Assembly (NCBI GenBank): GCA_964035575.1
Contig: OZ037913.1
Location: 682,001 to 746,000, forward strand
Length of the DNA stretch: 64,000 bases
Source: Rhynchopus sp. YZ270_cl-10
Taxonomy: Eukaryota > Euglenozoa > Diplonemea > Diplonemida > Diplonemidae
Direction of reading: 5' to 3'
A program made the position numbers and the translations under genes. Under the pieces are notes generated by a model. The model searched no databases and had not been told where the DNA came from. It saw only the letters and a program-made list of their open reading frames with translations. Shown here piece after piece: positions 34,543 through 44,832 of this stretch (its first letter is position 1; each line of letters starts with the position of its first letter).

Positions 34543-37500
34543 TTAACCCTATAAGAGCCAAGCCATATTTTCAAGCCACTTTTGAGTTTTGGTTTTTGGG
34601 GCTCTCCAACCGGTAAAGGGACCCCAGATGCAAATTTTTGATCGTACCTGGCCGCAATTGAAAGATTTTGAACACGGCTTTCAATTCCATTTTTTAACCC
34701 TATACGCCCCAAGAGCCACTTTAATGGCTTTCGAAATGACGCCATGCTATTAGACAGGTTCAACTCATTTTTGTAAAAACATTTTTTTTATGTGGAAAGA
34801 ATTTGCACCGATCTTTCAAAAGAAGCAAGAGTCGAAAACTTTTATGCATCTGGTATTACTTTCGGTGCTGGGGGCTGGGGTGCTACTTTCACCAAAAGTG
34901 ACGTTTTTTCATCCACACCCCAAATATGTACGTTTCGCGATACCCAATGCCGCCAAGCCCTCAGTCGGGTTCTACCCATTTTCGTGAACACAATTTTTTT
35001 ATATATTTCGAAAGATTTTTCGCCGATCTTTCAAAAGAAGCAAGAATCGAAAACTTTTATGCATCGGATATTACTTTCGGTGCTGGGGGGAGGCGGGGTG
35101 GGGGTGTGGGCACCCCTGTGAGCCCCCCATATTCTAAAATCTGTAAGACAACGTGCTCTGACATAGGTTCTACTCATTTTCGTAAAAACACTTTTTTTAT
35201 GTTGAAAGAATTTGCACCGATCTTTCAAAAGAAGCAAAAATCAAAAACTTTTATGCATCTGATATTACTTTCGATGCTGCGGGGAGTAGTACCACTTTTC
35301 ACGGCCCTTTGGACGGGCACCCCCTATTCTGGTTCCTCAATGACACCCCATGCTCTGTATGAGGTTCTACTCGTTTTCGTTAAAATATTTTTATATATTT
35401 CAAAGATTTTGACACGAATCTTTCAAAAGAAACAAGAATCGAAAACTTTTACGCATCTGATTGCACTTTGGATCTGTGGACTGCTACCCACCCAAGAGGC
35501 ACCCTTTCGACCCGAAGGACATGGTTATGGCTAAGGGTCATCATGATCTGATAATGGTTCTGCTTGTTTTCGTAAAAATCCTTTGGTTTATGGGGAAACG
35601 ATTTGACTCAAATCTTTTAAAATAAGCAAAAATTGAAAACCTTTGTGCATCTGTTTGTCATTTGGATGCTGGGGCGAGTTGCCACCAAAACCACAAAAAC
35701 ACCACACACACACGACCTATGCAGAGCACACAGTAAGCCGAATTTTCACTGTTTTTTCGTATTTCGGGGTGCTTTTTTCATGGATTTTCGGGTCACAGGG
35801 CCGTTCCGACCCATTCTGGGGGCTTTCGACCTCAGGAGAGGCCCAAATTGTGAAAAATCGCCCATTTTTTACGTTTTTAGACATGTTTCAGTGTAAATCG
35901 TTAAGGAAATCAGTTTTAGACATGGCTGCTAACAGAGCTGCACTCAAATAAGTTGGGTTCTACTAGGACTTTTTGCTCGATTTTTTTTTCTTTGAAAAGA
36001 TTTTGTGATCAATCTTTCAAATAACGCCATTTTCGGACAATAATAATTTACGGGGTTTTCCTCGGCCGGCCGAATTAGTCAAAAACCAAAATGTGGATTT
36101 TATGCTTCCCTCATTTTGGGGATAACATTTTTTTTCGAAAAAAAACTTAAAAAAATGGAATTGAAAGCCGTGTTCAAAATCTTTCAATTGCGGCCAGGTA
36201 CGATCAAAAATTTGCATCTGGGGTCCCCTTACCGGTTGAAGACCCCCAAAAACCAAAACTCAAAAGTGGCTTGAAAAAACGTCTTGGGAGGTATAGGGTT
36301 AAAGTTTTTTTTCGAAAAAAAATGTTATCCCAAAATGAGGTGAGCATAAAATCCACTTTTTGGTTTTTTACTAATTCGGCCGGCCGAGGAAAAACACGTA
36401 AATTATTTCTGTCCGAAAATGGCGTTATTTGAAAGATTGATCACAAAATCTTTTCAAAGAAAAAAAAATCGAGCAAAAAGTCCTAGTAGAACCCAACTTA
36501 TATGAGTGCAGCTCTGTTAGCAGCCATGTCTAAAACTGGTTTCCTTAACGATTTACACTGAAACATGTCTAAAAACGTAAAAAATGGGCGATTTTTCACA
36601 ATTTGGGCATCTCCTGAGGTCGAAAGCCCCCAGAATGGGTCGGAACGACCCTGTGACCCGAAAATCCATGAAAAAAACACCCCGAAATACGAAAAAACAG
36701 TGAAAATTCGGCTTACTGTGTGCTCTGCATAGGTCGTGTGTGTGGGGTGTTTTTGTGGTTTTGGTGGCAACTCGCCCCAGCATCCAAATGGCAAACAGAT
36801 GCACAAAGGTTTTCGATTTTTGCTTATTTTAAAAGATTTGAGTCAAATAGTTTCCCCATAAACCAAAGGATTTTTACGAAAACAAGCAGAACCATTATCA
36901 GATCATGATGACCCTTAGCCATAACCATGTCCTTCGGGTCGAAGGGGTGCCTCTTGGGTGGGTAGCAGTCCACAGATCCAAAGTGCAATCAGATGCGTAA
37001 AAGTTTTCGATTATTGTTTCTTTTGAAAGATTCGTGTCAAAATCTTTGAAATATATAAAAATATTTTAACGAAAACGAGTAGAACCTCATACAGAGCATG
37101 GGGTGTCATTGAGGAACCAGAATAGGGGGTGCTCGTCCAAAGGGCTTTGAAAAGTGGCACGACTCCCCCCAGCATCGAAAGTATTACCCGATGCATAAAA
37201 GTTTTCGATTTTTGCTTCTTTTGAAAGATCGGTGCAAATTCTTTCCACATAAAAAAAATGTTTTTACGAAAATGAGTAGACCCTATGTCAGAGCACGTTG
37301 TCCTACAGATTTTAGAATGTGGGGGGGTCACAGGGGTGCCCACACCCCCACCCCGCCTCCCCCCAGCATCGAAAGTAATACCCGATGCATAACAGTTTTC
37401 GATTCTTGCTTCTTTTGAAAGATCGGCGAAAAATCTTTCGAAATATATAAAAATATGTGTTCACAAAAATGGGTAGAACCCGACTAAGGGCTTGTAGGCA

Positions 37501-37754
37501 TTGGGTATCGCGAAAGGTACATATTTGGGGTGTGGGTGAAAAAACGTCACTTTTGGTGAAAGTAGCACCCCAGCCCCCAGCACCGAAAGTAATATCAGAT
37601 GCACAAAAGTTTTCGACTCTTGCTTCTTTTGAAAGATCGGTGCAAATTCTTTCCACATAAAAAAAATGTTTTTACGAAAATGAGTTGAACCTGTCTAAAA
37701 TCATGGCGTCATTTCGAAAGCCATTAAAGTGGCTCTTGGCTCTTATAGGGTTAA
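34543..37754 (+). mobile_element. Composite of TTAA-bounded inverted modules (piggyBac-like)
   Basis: TTAA sites at 34543, 34694, 36147, 36299 and 37751 divide this into four segments: A (34547-34693), L (34698-36146), A' (36151-36298, reverse complement of A) and L' (36303-37750, reverse complement of L). The ends next to four of the TTAAs read inward as CCCTATA, and piggyBac-superfamily elements insert at TTAA with CCC ends. The L/L' arms are about 1.45 kb and appear some 95% alike by eye. No transposase frame is seen, so these look like nested non-autonomous elements. Confidence 0.8.
34745..35700 (+). repeat. Tandem repeats of about 200 bp inside the L arm
   Basis: At least five diverged units recur about every 190-205 bp. 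Each has GGTTCTACTCATTTTCGT, a T-rich stretch, ATCTTTCAAAAGAAGCAA, GAAAACTTTTATGCATCTG and a GCTGGGG end. A mirror-image set lies in L' (about 36760-37690). The units do not encode a protein convincingly. Confidence 0.7.
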
Positions 37755-39341
37755 TGTTTGTTTTTTTTTTAGATCTAACACTTTTGTTGATCTCTATACC
37801 CATGCTTTCAATTTGTTGAATGCATATGTTGAAATACTTTAGATCTATGTGCACGAGAGAGGTACATTCATCTTACAAAAAAAAATTTTTTTTTCTCATA
37901 CCCCCTTCTGTTTGGATCCTGTAAAGACAAAGCGTGGCTACTCTGGTGGTCTAAAAAAGCAAAACCAAAAAAAAAAACCAAAAATTATTCCCATACGAAA
38001 TATACCGTTTTCCTCTCTTTATCTTTTCAGTACAAAAAAATGGGGGTGCCTGCAGTTCTCAAGGGGCATTTTCAGTTTTTCTTAGGAAAATTCCCATATT
38101 TATTTTTTTCCAACCGCGGAGTGTCAGTGCCTGCGTCCCAGAGGCGTTTTGCACTATCAACTTCACTATTTTTTGCGAGACTATCTTCTTTCATTTATTT
38201 GATTTGTGTGTTCATTTTGCACTTTCAACTTCTCTTTTTTTTTTTTTTGTGTGTGTACGAGCCTGTGAGGTTCAAAAAAAATCTTTCACCCCATTCTTCT
38301 GTGGGCTTGTTTGCCTCTTTCCAGTTTGCCTCCCCCCCTACCCCCATCCTCATCAAGTGGATGGTCTCCTTCCCAGTTGACAAAACAATCCCTTTCACCG
38401 GAGCTATCCAACGAAAAAAGAATTTTTTTTTAAAAGAGAGGTTTGGAGGCTTTGCGATTTATTTTTCTTTTTTTTTTATTGCAAAAAGGTGACTCATATG
38501 GGTTCATCGTTCTCTCTCTTTTTTTTTTCTTGGATACGCTCTTCTCTTTTTACTGAGCTTGGTTAAAAAAAAATCCCAAAAAAAAAAATCCCCCTTTTTT
38601 GTGTACCAATGATATTCTTCGAGCACCCCTTCCTCGTTTGCCCCTTTTCACAATTCCCTCCCTTTCCCCTCCCTCTTTCCCCCCCGTGATCATCAGTACT
38701 TTCTATTTGCCAAAAAAAAAACAAGGCATGTTTCGCTTTTGCTTGAGTTGTTAACCAGGGTACGTTCTCTGTAGTTAACCAACCGCCTTCCAACAAAACA
38801 AAACAAAAAAAAAAAAATTCTCTTTTTATCCCCGTGTTTACCTGCTATTCAATACCTACGATATAACAGCAATTAATATTGTCGCAAACCACATACCCAC
38901 CCCCCATAGGGGGAAAAAAAACAAAAAAAACAAAACAAGAACCAACATGACACAAATAAAAACAGAGAGACCATCATTTTCCCCCTCTGCAGCCCCCTCT
39001 TCTGGTACTCCGTGACCATCACCACGATGTTTTCCCCAAGAACTTTTTTTTTTGCGGATGCCATTCACAAGCTCCTTCACCTTGAGGTAGAAGACTCGGT
39101 GTGCACGAGATTTGGTCAGTTAAGTACTGTTTCACTGGGAAGGTTCGACTGAATTTCGTCCCACATAGGGGTTGCACCCTGTAACCCCCTCCCAACAACT
39201 CGCCCCACTTCTGGACAGCGAAAGCACACTCTTGCGCCATTTCCTTAGTTTCGCCTACCCATTTGTTTACTTACCTTTACCTACCCTCAGTTTTTACCGT
39301 GCTTTTTACACTTTGCCAACCCACAGACAACATAACATAAT
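37755..39341 (+). other. Non-coding region upstream of the 193-residue gene
   Basis: About 1.6 kb, AT- and pyrimidine-rich. It has a copy of the 60-bp dispersed motif at 37781-37840, a CATTCATCTTACAA motif near 37865 and a short hairpin box (GTGCCTGCGTCCCAGAGGCG) at about 38127 that recurs near 57510. No credible gene is seen. The last 100 bp are pyrimidine-rich with CAG at 39324-39326. Confidence 0.5.
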
Positions 39342-39923
39342 ATGTCAACCACATACACCAAATACGACTTTGTCTGGGAGGAGGAGGGGGAGCTCGTAGG
39401 CTATAAGTCTGTTATCGAGTCTGGTGTGGATGTGGACGTCATTTCGGACGGCGCCTTGCGGCAGCACCTCATGAAGAACAGTGGGGTGCATTATGTGCAG
39501 CCACGACCTGCGTTGAAGAAGCCGTTCGACCTTGTGTGGGAGGTGGACGGGGTGTGGCGGGGGTTTCTTGGGGCTGTGAACAGCAGGCTGGACCCAGCGC
39601 GTCTTCCTGCAGAGCTTGCGGTTTACTTCAAACCCACGCGTGAAACAGAAAGCCTGCCGCATGAGTACTGCAGTTACGCAGAAAGCGAGAACCCAATCTA
39701 CCAGCGTACGTCGCAGATGCTTGGCGACAGCGTCACCACTGTGACCCCCTCCAAGCTCGACCAGTCCCAAGTCTGGACAGGGCTCTCAGGGAAATTCACC
39801 GCCACCTTCCCCTCCACCGGTGCCATCCATTCGGGCTCCCTCAACTGTTCCATGAACCGTCATTCAGTCACGAAAGGGCCCTCCTTTGGTACCACACCTT
39901 ACTTTGAACCGAGGGCGACCTAA
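39342..39923 (+). CDS. Unrecognised 193-residue protein
   Basis: I cannot assign this protein to a family. It is a single exon with GC-rich host-like codons. The N-terminal 100 residues contain two similar stretches (YDFVWEEEGELVGYKSVIESGVD and FDLVWEVDGVWRGFLGAVNSRLD), suggesting an internal duplication. The C-terminal part is Ser/Thr-rich and ends in an aromatic PSFGTTPYFEPR-type tail. There is no signal peptide or membrane helix. The ATG lies 15 nt after CAG at 39324-39326, itself preceded by a pyrimidine tract. PEX11 follows about 350 bp downstream on the same strand. Confidence 0.65.
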   Translation: MSTTYTKYDFVWEEEGELVGYKSVIESGVDVDVISDGALRQHLMKNSGVHYVQPRPALKKPFDLVWEVDGVWRGFLGAVNSRLDPARLPAELAVYFKPTRETESLPHEYCSYAESENPIYQRTSQMLGDSVTTVTPSKLDQSQVWTGLSGKFTATFPSTGAIHSGSLNCSMNRHSVTKGPSFGTTPYFEPRAT

Positions 39924-40276
39924 TGAGAAGGGGAAAAGGGGATGGGGGGAGGGTTTTTACACATATAATTTGGTTGTGATTTTTTTGAAGTTGCTCATAT
40001 CAACTTTTGCCGAAGCTGAGGTTGTGGTGGTGTGGGTTTCCTGCAGAAAAGGGGGGGTTTTTTCTCTTTTTCTTTGAAGATTTTCCATGAATCGCCGAAT
40101 TTCACCCTTCCGGGTGATGCCGTGGCTTTTATTTGTTTTTTTTTCTAACTCCGCTTTTTTGGACAAAGATCGATACATTGTACCTTACCTAGTCTTTTTC
40201 GCATAGCCGCTATCTGCTGTTTTTTTGTAACTTTCATCCAATGCAGGGTAGACCTACACGACACATAACACCCACA
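39924..40276 (+). other. Intergenic region before PEX11
   Basis: About 350 bp, T-rich in its second half, ending in a tract with CAG at 40244-40246. No gene seen. Confidence 0.5.
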
Positions 40277-41092
40277 ATGGGAGTGGCACATCCACTTGAC
40301 CAATGCATCAAGTTCTTTGACAAGGCAGATGGACGGGACAAGCTGTACAAGACACTTCAGAACTGGTTCAAGGTGCTTGCATGGCGGTACACAGTGCTGT
40401 CGCTGACCGCACCCAACAAGGAGCGTGGTCCGGCACGCAAGAACGCAGCGATGTACCGGGGGCTGGCAGCAAGCCTGTCGCAGTTCCGCAGTGTGCAGAA
40501 GTTCTTCAAGTGGCTGAAGACCCTGAAGGAGGTGCACCTTGCGGTGGGCGACCCGAGCAGTATGTCCCCGGGGGACATGGTCGAGACGGCGTCGAACCTC
40601 TTCGACATTGGCTACAAGATGTGCGACAACGTGGAGTACCTTGCCGACAGGAAGGTCATCACCAGCAGTGCAAAGGAGTGGGAGACGCGGAGCAAGTCGT
40701 GCCAGTTCTGGGCGTACTTCCTTGCGGTGGCGTACGACATCCTGGCACTGACGCGTGCAGGCGCGCTCACACAAGAGGAACAGTCGCTCTCGGCAGACGA
40801 GCGCACCCAGCTGCGTAAGGCACGCAAGACTAAACTCACCCTCGACTTTGTCAAGGACTTTGCCGACTTCATGCGTGTCGCCAGCGGACGTGGCTACGTT
40901 ACATTCGTCCCTGCACCGGTCCTCCCAGCCTTCGCCGGAGTCATGGGCACTCTCTCTGGCGCAGTGGGAACTTACCAAGTATGATATTTTTTTGTTCTTT
41001 TGCCACACCTTCTGCATCTTACCAACCCTTCATTATTGCGCCATCCTCAAACTTTTCTTTCTTTTCTACAGGTCTGGAAGAAGTGCGAATGA
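40277..41092 (+). CDS. PEX11: Peroxisomal biogenesis factor 11 (PEX11) family protein
   Basis: Exons 40277-40978 and 41072-41092 give about 240 residues; the intron is 93 nt, GTATGA...CTACAG, phase 0. PEX11 proteins remodel and elongate the peroxisome (glycosome) membrane before division. The family pattern is clear: N-terminal DQCIKFFDKADGRDKLYK, LSQFRSVQKFFKWLK, NLFDIGYKMCDNVEYL, a membrane segment around FWAYFLAVAYDILA and a C-terminal GVMGTLSGAVGTYQVWKK. Splicing supplies the conserved YQVWKK end, which the unspliced frame lacks. An in-frame ATG at 40241 would add 12 residues, but it overlaps ATGCAG, a likely splice acceptor (AG at 40245-40246), so 40277 is preferred. Length fits the family. 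Confidence 0.9.
40979..41071 (+). other. PEX11 intron (93 nt, phase 0)
   Basis: GTATGA donor, pyrimidine-rich 3' end CTACAG. The exon after it encodes VWKKCE and a TGA stop. Confidence 0.85.
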
Positions 41093-41929
41093 TGACGAAG
41101 ACATGCTCTTTCATAGGCGGATTGGGGAAGAACGGAGACAGATGCGTTCTGTGCAAAGAAGAAGGGGAAGATAGAACAAAAAAACGTGTACTTTTTTTTA
41201 TATTGCGCCTCGTATGCTATCAATTTATTGATGGCAAATGTTGAAATACTTTATATTGCGAAAAGAGGAGGGTTTTGGTGTTTAGCGCCAGCCTCAGTTT
41301 TTCATCCTCCCTTTTTGTGCGGACTTAACATTACCTAGCGCCTGCGAGAAGCATACAAAAAAATTGCATCAAAAGCGGCGATCAGGAGTGGTGTGTGAGG
41401 GGGGGGAAAGCGTTTTCTGACACCACTATCCCCCAGTTCCACAAAATACACACAGCATCCCCACCCCTTTTACTCCCCACCTCCCCCTTACTCCCTAACA
41501 CAAAACGCGGAAAATTTGTCGAGGGAAATCGAAACAACACCAAAACCAGAGAGCGCTACGGCTTATCCAACAAAAAAAGACGACCGACTCATTTTCCTCC
41601 CCTCCCTCCCATTCCCCTACCAACTCCCCCCCCGGGCCCCCCCACTCGCCCCCACTTTTTCAAAAAAAAATAGTGGAGCACACTCTAGGGTGGCTACTAA
41701 TACAACCAAGTTTTCAAAAAAAAAACCTCTCCTCCCCCCTCCCCCTCCCCCTCCAGAGGAAAGCACACACAAACAAACAACAATGTACACCCGATAAAGG
41801 ATTTCTTCTCTATTTGCATTTTCCACAACAACAAAAAAAAAACCTCCATTTTCTCCTCCTCCTTTTCTCTCATCTCTTCTCCCTCTTAGGGGTGGGGGGG
41901 AGAGAAGGAGAGAGAACTGAGCGAACACT
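41093..41929 (+). other. Intergenic region between PEX11 and the USP gene
   Basis: About 840 bp. It contains the third copy of the 60-bp motif at 41191-41255, close to PEX11's 3' end. At 41281-41297, TTTAGCGCCAGC resembles the right end of the hAT MITE but no matching left end was found. C-rich tracts fill the remainder. A pyrimidine tract ending in AG (41888-41889) lies 40 nt before the next ATG. Confidence 0.5.
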
Positions 41930-44832
41930 ATGGATGAATCGGACATGCGTGCCTGCGGGAATACCGCCGTTTTGACCGAACGTGAATTTGACATTGCAAT
42001 GGAAACCTTTAAGGCAGAGACTTTGAACCTCCAAGGTGCGAAGAATTTTGGAAATACGTGTTACATTAATTCTGTGTTGCAGTGTTTGTTAAAGGCGACG
42101 CCGTTGGGGAGTGCGTTAAAGACGCATAATCGACATATGTGTTTGGCACCGAAGGAGGTCTGTTTTTTGTGTCTAATCAGAAAGATTGCGGAGTACGGAT
42201 GTGAACAGGCGGATGCGGTATTGCGAACGCTTGCAAACAATGTAGCGAAGCTAGGAAGCTTTCGACGTCTCTGCCAAGAAGATGCGCACGAATTCTTCCG
42301 CGAAATCGTAGACAACGTGAACCTAAGTTTCTACAATTCTTATGTAGTTGAGGCGGAGGCACAACGTAGCCCCTCCCTCGAACAAACAACTCTCCCTAAC
42401 CGAATTCTCTCAGGCTGGTCGCAAAGCGAGGTACGCTGCAAAGAGTGTAGCACGACCTCAAAGGTTTATCAACCCTTCATCGATATTTCGGTTCCATTGG
42501 TACATGATACTTTGCAGGATAATCTGAGATCCGTCTTCAGTTCTGATACCCTAAAAGAATATAAATGCGATCACTGCAAGAAAGAGGTGACTGCGGAGAA
42601 GAGAACGTCATTGTATTCTGTACCGCCGGTTTTGGTGTTGCAATTTCAACTATTTGTGCATCATGGGAACAACGGTGCGACCATGAAACACCGGAAGCAT
42701 GTTTCATACGGTCACAGCCTTGATGTTAAGGAGCATATAAAAAACCGTAATATCGTGACACCAACGGAGTATAGCCTGTCTGGTCTGGTCTGTCATACGG
42801 GGCGTTCAGCTTCTTCGGGGCACTATACATCTTTCATAGAACAGCGTGGCGTTTGGGTGTCATATGATGACTCTACAGCACGGCATGTTGCACCGCATTT
42901 GATCCCCACGTTGCAGCCGTATATGTTGTTTTATTTGCGGCGGGATTGTGTTCCTGCCAAATTAGCGAGTCCGCCTCGTCCTATTCTTGCGTTTACTCCG
43001 TATGTGCCTTCGGTGTCGGAGAGGTGGGGTGGTGTGACACCACCAAAGGTAGAGAGGGTGGAGCGGAGGAGGGAGGAGGCGGTGGATCTGGTGGCCCCGC
43101 GGGCGCAGCGTGGGAGGGAGAGGCAGCTGCATCCGACGAAGCCGTTGCAGCATGTGGGTGGCATAGAGCTGGCGATGCAGAAGGGCAGTGCACAGCGGCT
43201 GCGCAGCACAGCGGTGGTGGAGGAGGCCCGCATGGAGAGAGAGCAGAAGATGCGCTTGCAGGCGATGAAGAACGGAGGAGTCCTCCCGGGGCACCTCAGC
43301 ACCCGCGTTGCCACCCCTACAGCACCAACCCCGACGTCCATGGCTGCGGGTAGGCCAAAGAGACAGCGTTCTGCCCATCCGCTTCCCGGTTTGGAAAATG
43401 GAGGAGAAAAGAGAAAAGAGAAAAAGAGGAGAGTCGACCCCCCAAAAGGCAATGAACAACTCCACTTTAAACCAGTGGAGGCACCGCCACCACCGAAGCG
43501 CTACAAAACGATGCCAAAAAGGAGTTGCGACCACATGATCCAAGCGACCCTCAGGAGCAGAACCTTAGCAGAGCGGGAACATATCGAAAAGGTAGTTTCG
43601 AGGCAGTTCCTCTACGGCGCAGGGAGAGAGAACAACGGGGGATATGTTCTGGAGGAAATCCTCCGGCGAGACCGGCGAGACGGTATGCGGCTAAGAGAGA
43701 GAAACCATTTGGGCACATTTTAGAGACATTTTAAAAGGTCAGCTTGGCTTCCAGTCAGGGTTTGAAAACCCCAACAACCCCACCTGAGCTTTTGACCCTC
43801 TGGTTTAACTGTAGGATTATCTGTAACCATGTATCATTTCTCTCTTTGTACCTTGAGGGGAAAAAAACTCTTTGAAGCACTCTGTGAAAGAAAAATTGTG
43901 GCTGCTATCTAGAGATTGTAGTGTGCAATTCTGGCGGCGAGGCTGAACAATTTTTCAAAAATAAATAAATAAATGCAGATCAGTATTCGATCGAACACGA
44001 GTGCATCTTGGTGCTGGACTCTCCCGCAACCGTTGAGTTTGTGATGTCGAGGAATGCGGAGGTGCGCTCGTCTGTGGTTGTGGTATGCTACCAATTGATG
44101 TTGCCATGTTGCCATGTTGCTTACACACACACACATTTCAAACAGGGGCTCAAGCACCCTGAAGATGAGGACCCCTACAACGCAGGGTTTGAACGGGAGA
44201 AAATTGAAATGAGCAGTGCCGAGATTCTCCATGAGGACACTGCCTTTGCGGCTGCAGCGGCTGTCCTGTGTGGCCTTGCAGTGCATGCTGTGGCGGTGCC
44301 GCCCCCACAGATCCCTGCCGTATCGCTAACAGAGTCGCTCAGTACGGTTACAGACGCTGACGCCACGTCTGCGAATGGTAATGGCGCTGTGCACACCATC
44401 GTCCCCCAAGCGCAAGAAGACATTCTCGTCGATGCTGCGTCCTCATGCCAGGACAACACACCTGCACCAAATGGGGCCTCGTTTTCACTGCAAACGCCGG
44501 TCAATGGTGTGCACGAAACGCCTGAAGCGTTTGACACAGTGATGGCGGAAGAAGAGGGAGCAGGGGACAGTGTGAGGATGCCTGCAGAGGAGTTCAAGGC
44601 GCAGTTGTACGAAAGGGTGCTCGCGAAGCTCGAAGGGGGTGAGCCGAAGTGCGCTGCGCTCTGGAAGCAGCTGAAGCATGTCGGCCTGCAGAGCTTCCAA
44701 AGTACAGTGCCCATACCCCTCGCGCGACATTTCACTTCATTGCGAACTGGGTTTGAAAAGTGCGAAGATTTGGACCGCATCGTATCTGAATCGATCAGCT
44801 TTTTGCGGAAAAGTATGATTTTTTTTGGGTAA
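41930..44832 (+). CDS. Ubiquitin-specific protease (peptidase C19), probably multi-exon
   Basis: Exon 1 (41930-43682) encodes a USP catalytic domain of about 340 residues that removes ubiquitin from proteins. The Cys box GAKNFGNTCYINSVLQCL has the nucleophile at Cys44; the His box SSGHYTSFIEQRG has His298, with Asp at 313/314 in YDDS. CxxC pairs (VRCKEC, YKCDHC) form a likely zinc site. It resembles the USP36/42/17 group. The unspliced frame ends at 43723, but a GTATGC donor at 43683 and CAG at 43978 join in frame to DQYSIEHECILVLD (43979-44082). A 63-nt intron (44083-44145) leads to 44146-44812, an Ala/Ser/acidic tail. A further GTATGA donor at 44813 suggests another exon I could not place; read through, it stops at 44832. 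The catalytic part is certain; the downstream joins are inferred. Confidence 0.8.
43683..43978 (+). other. Putative USP intron 1 (296 nt, phase 1)
   Basis: GTATGC donor and AATGCAG acceptor. It contains an in-frame stop (43721-43723), so without splicing the protein is 597 residues. After splicing the frame stays open with acidic, hydrophobic sequence that looks coding. Confidence 0.6.

Noticed and set aside
11776-39920. Similar Pro-Ser-Phe...Tyr endings of the 188- and 193-residue proteins as evidence of homology
   Set aside because: Only a few residues resemble each other and the rest do not align by eye.
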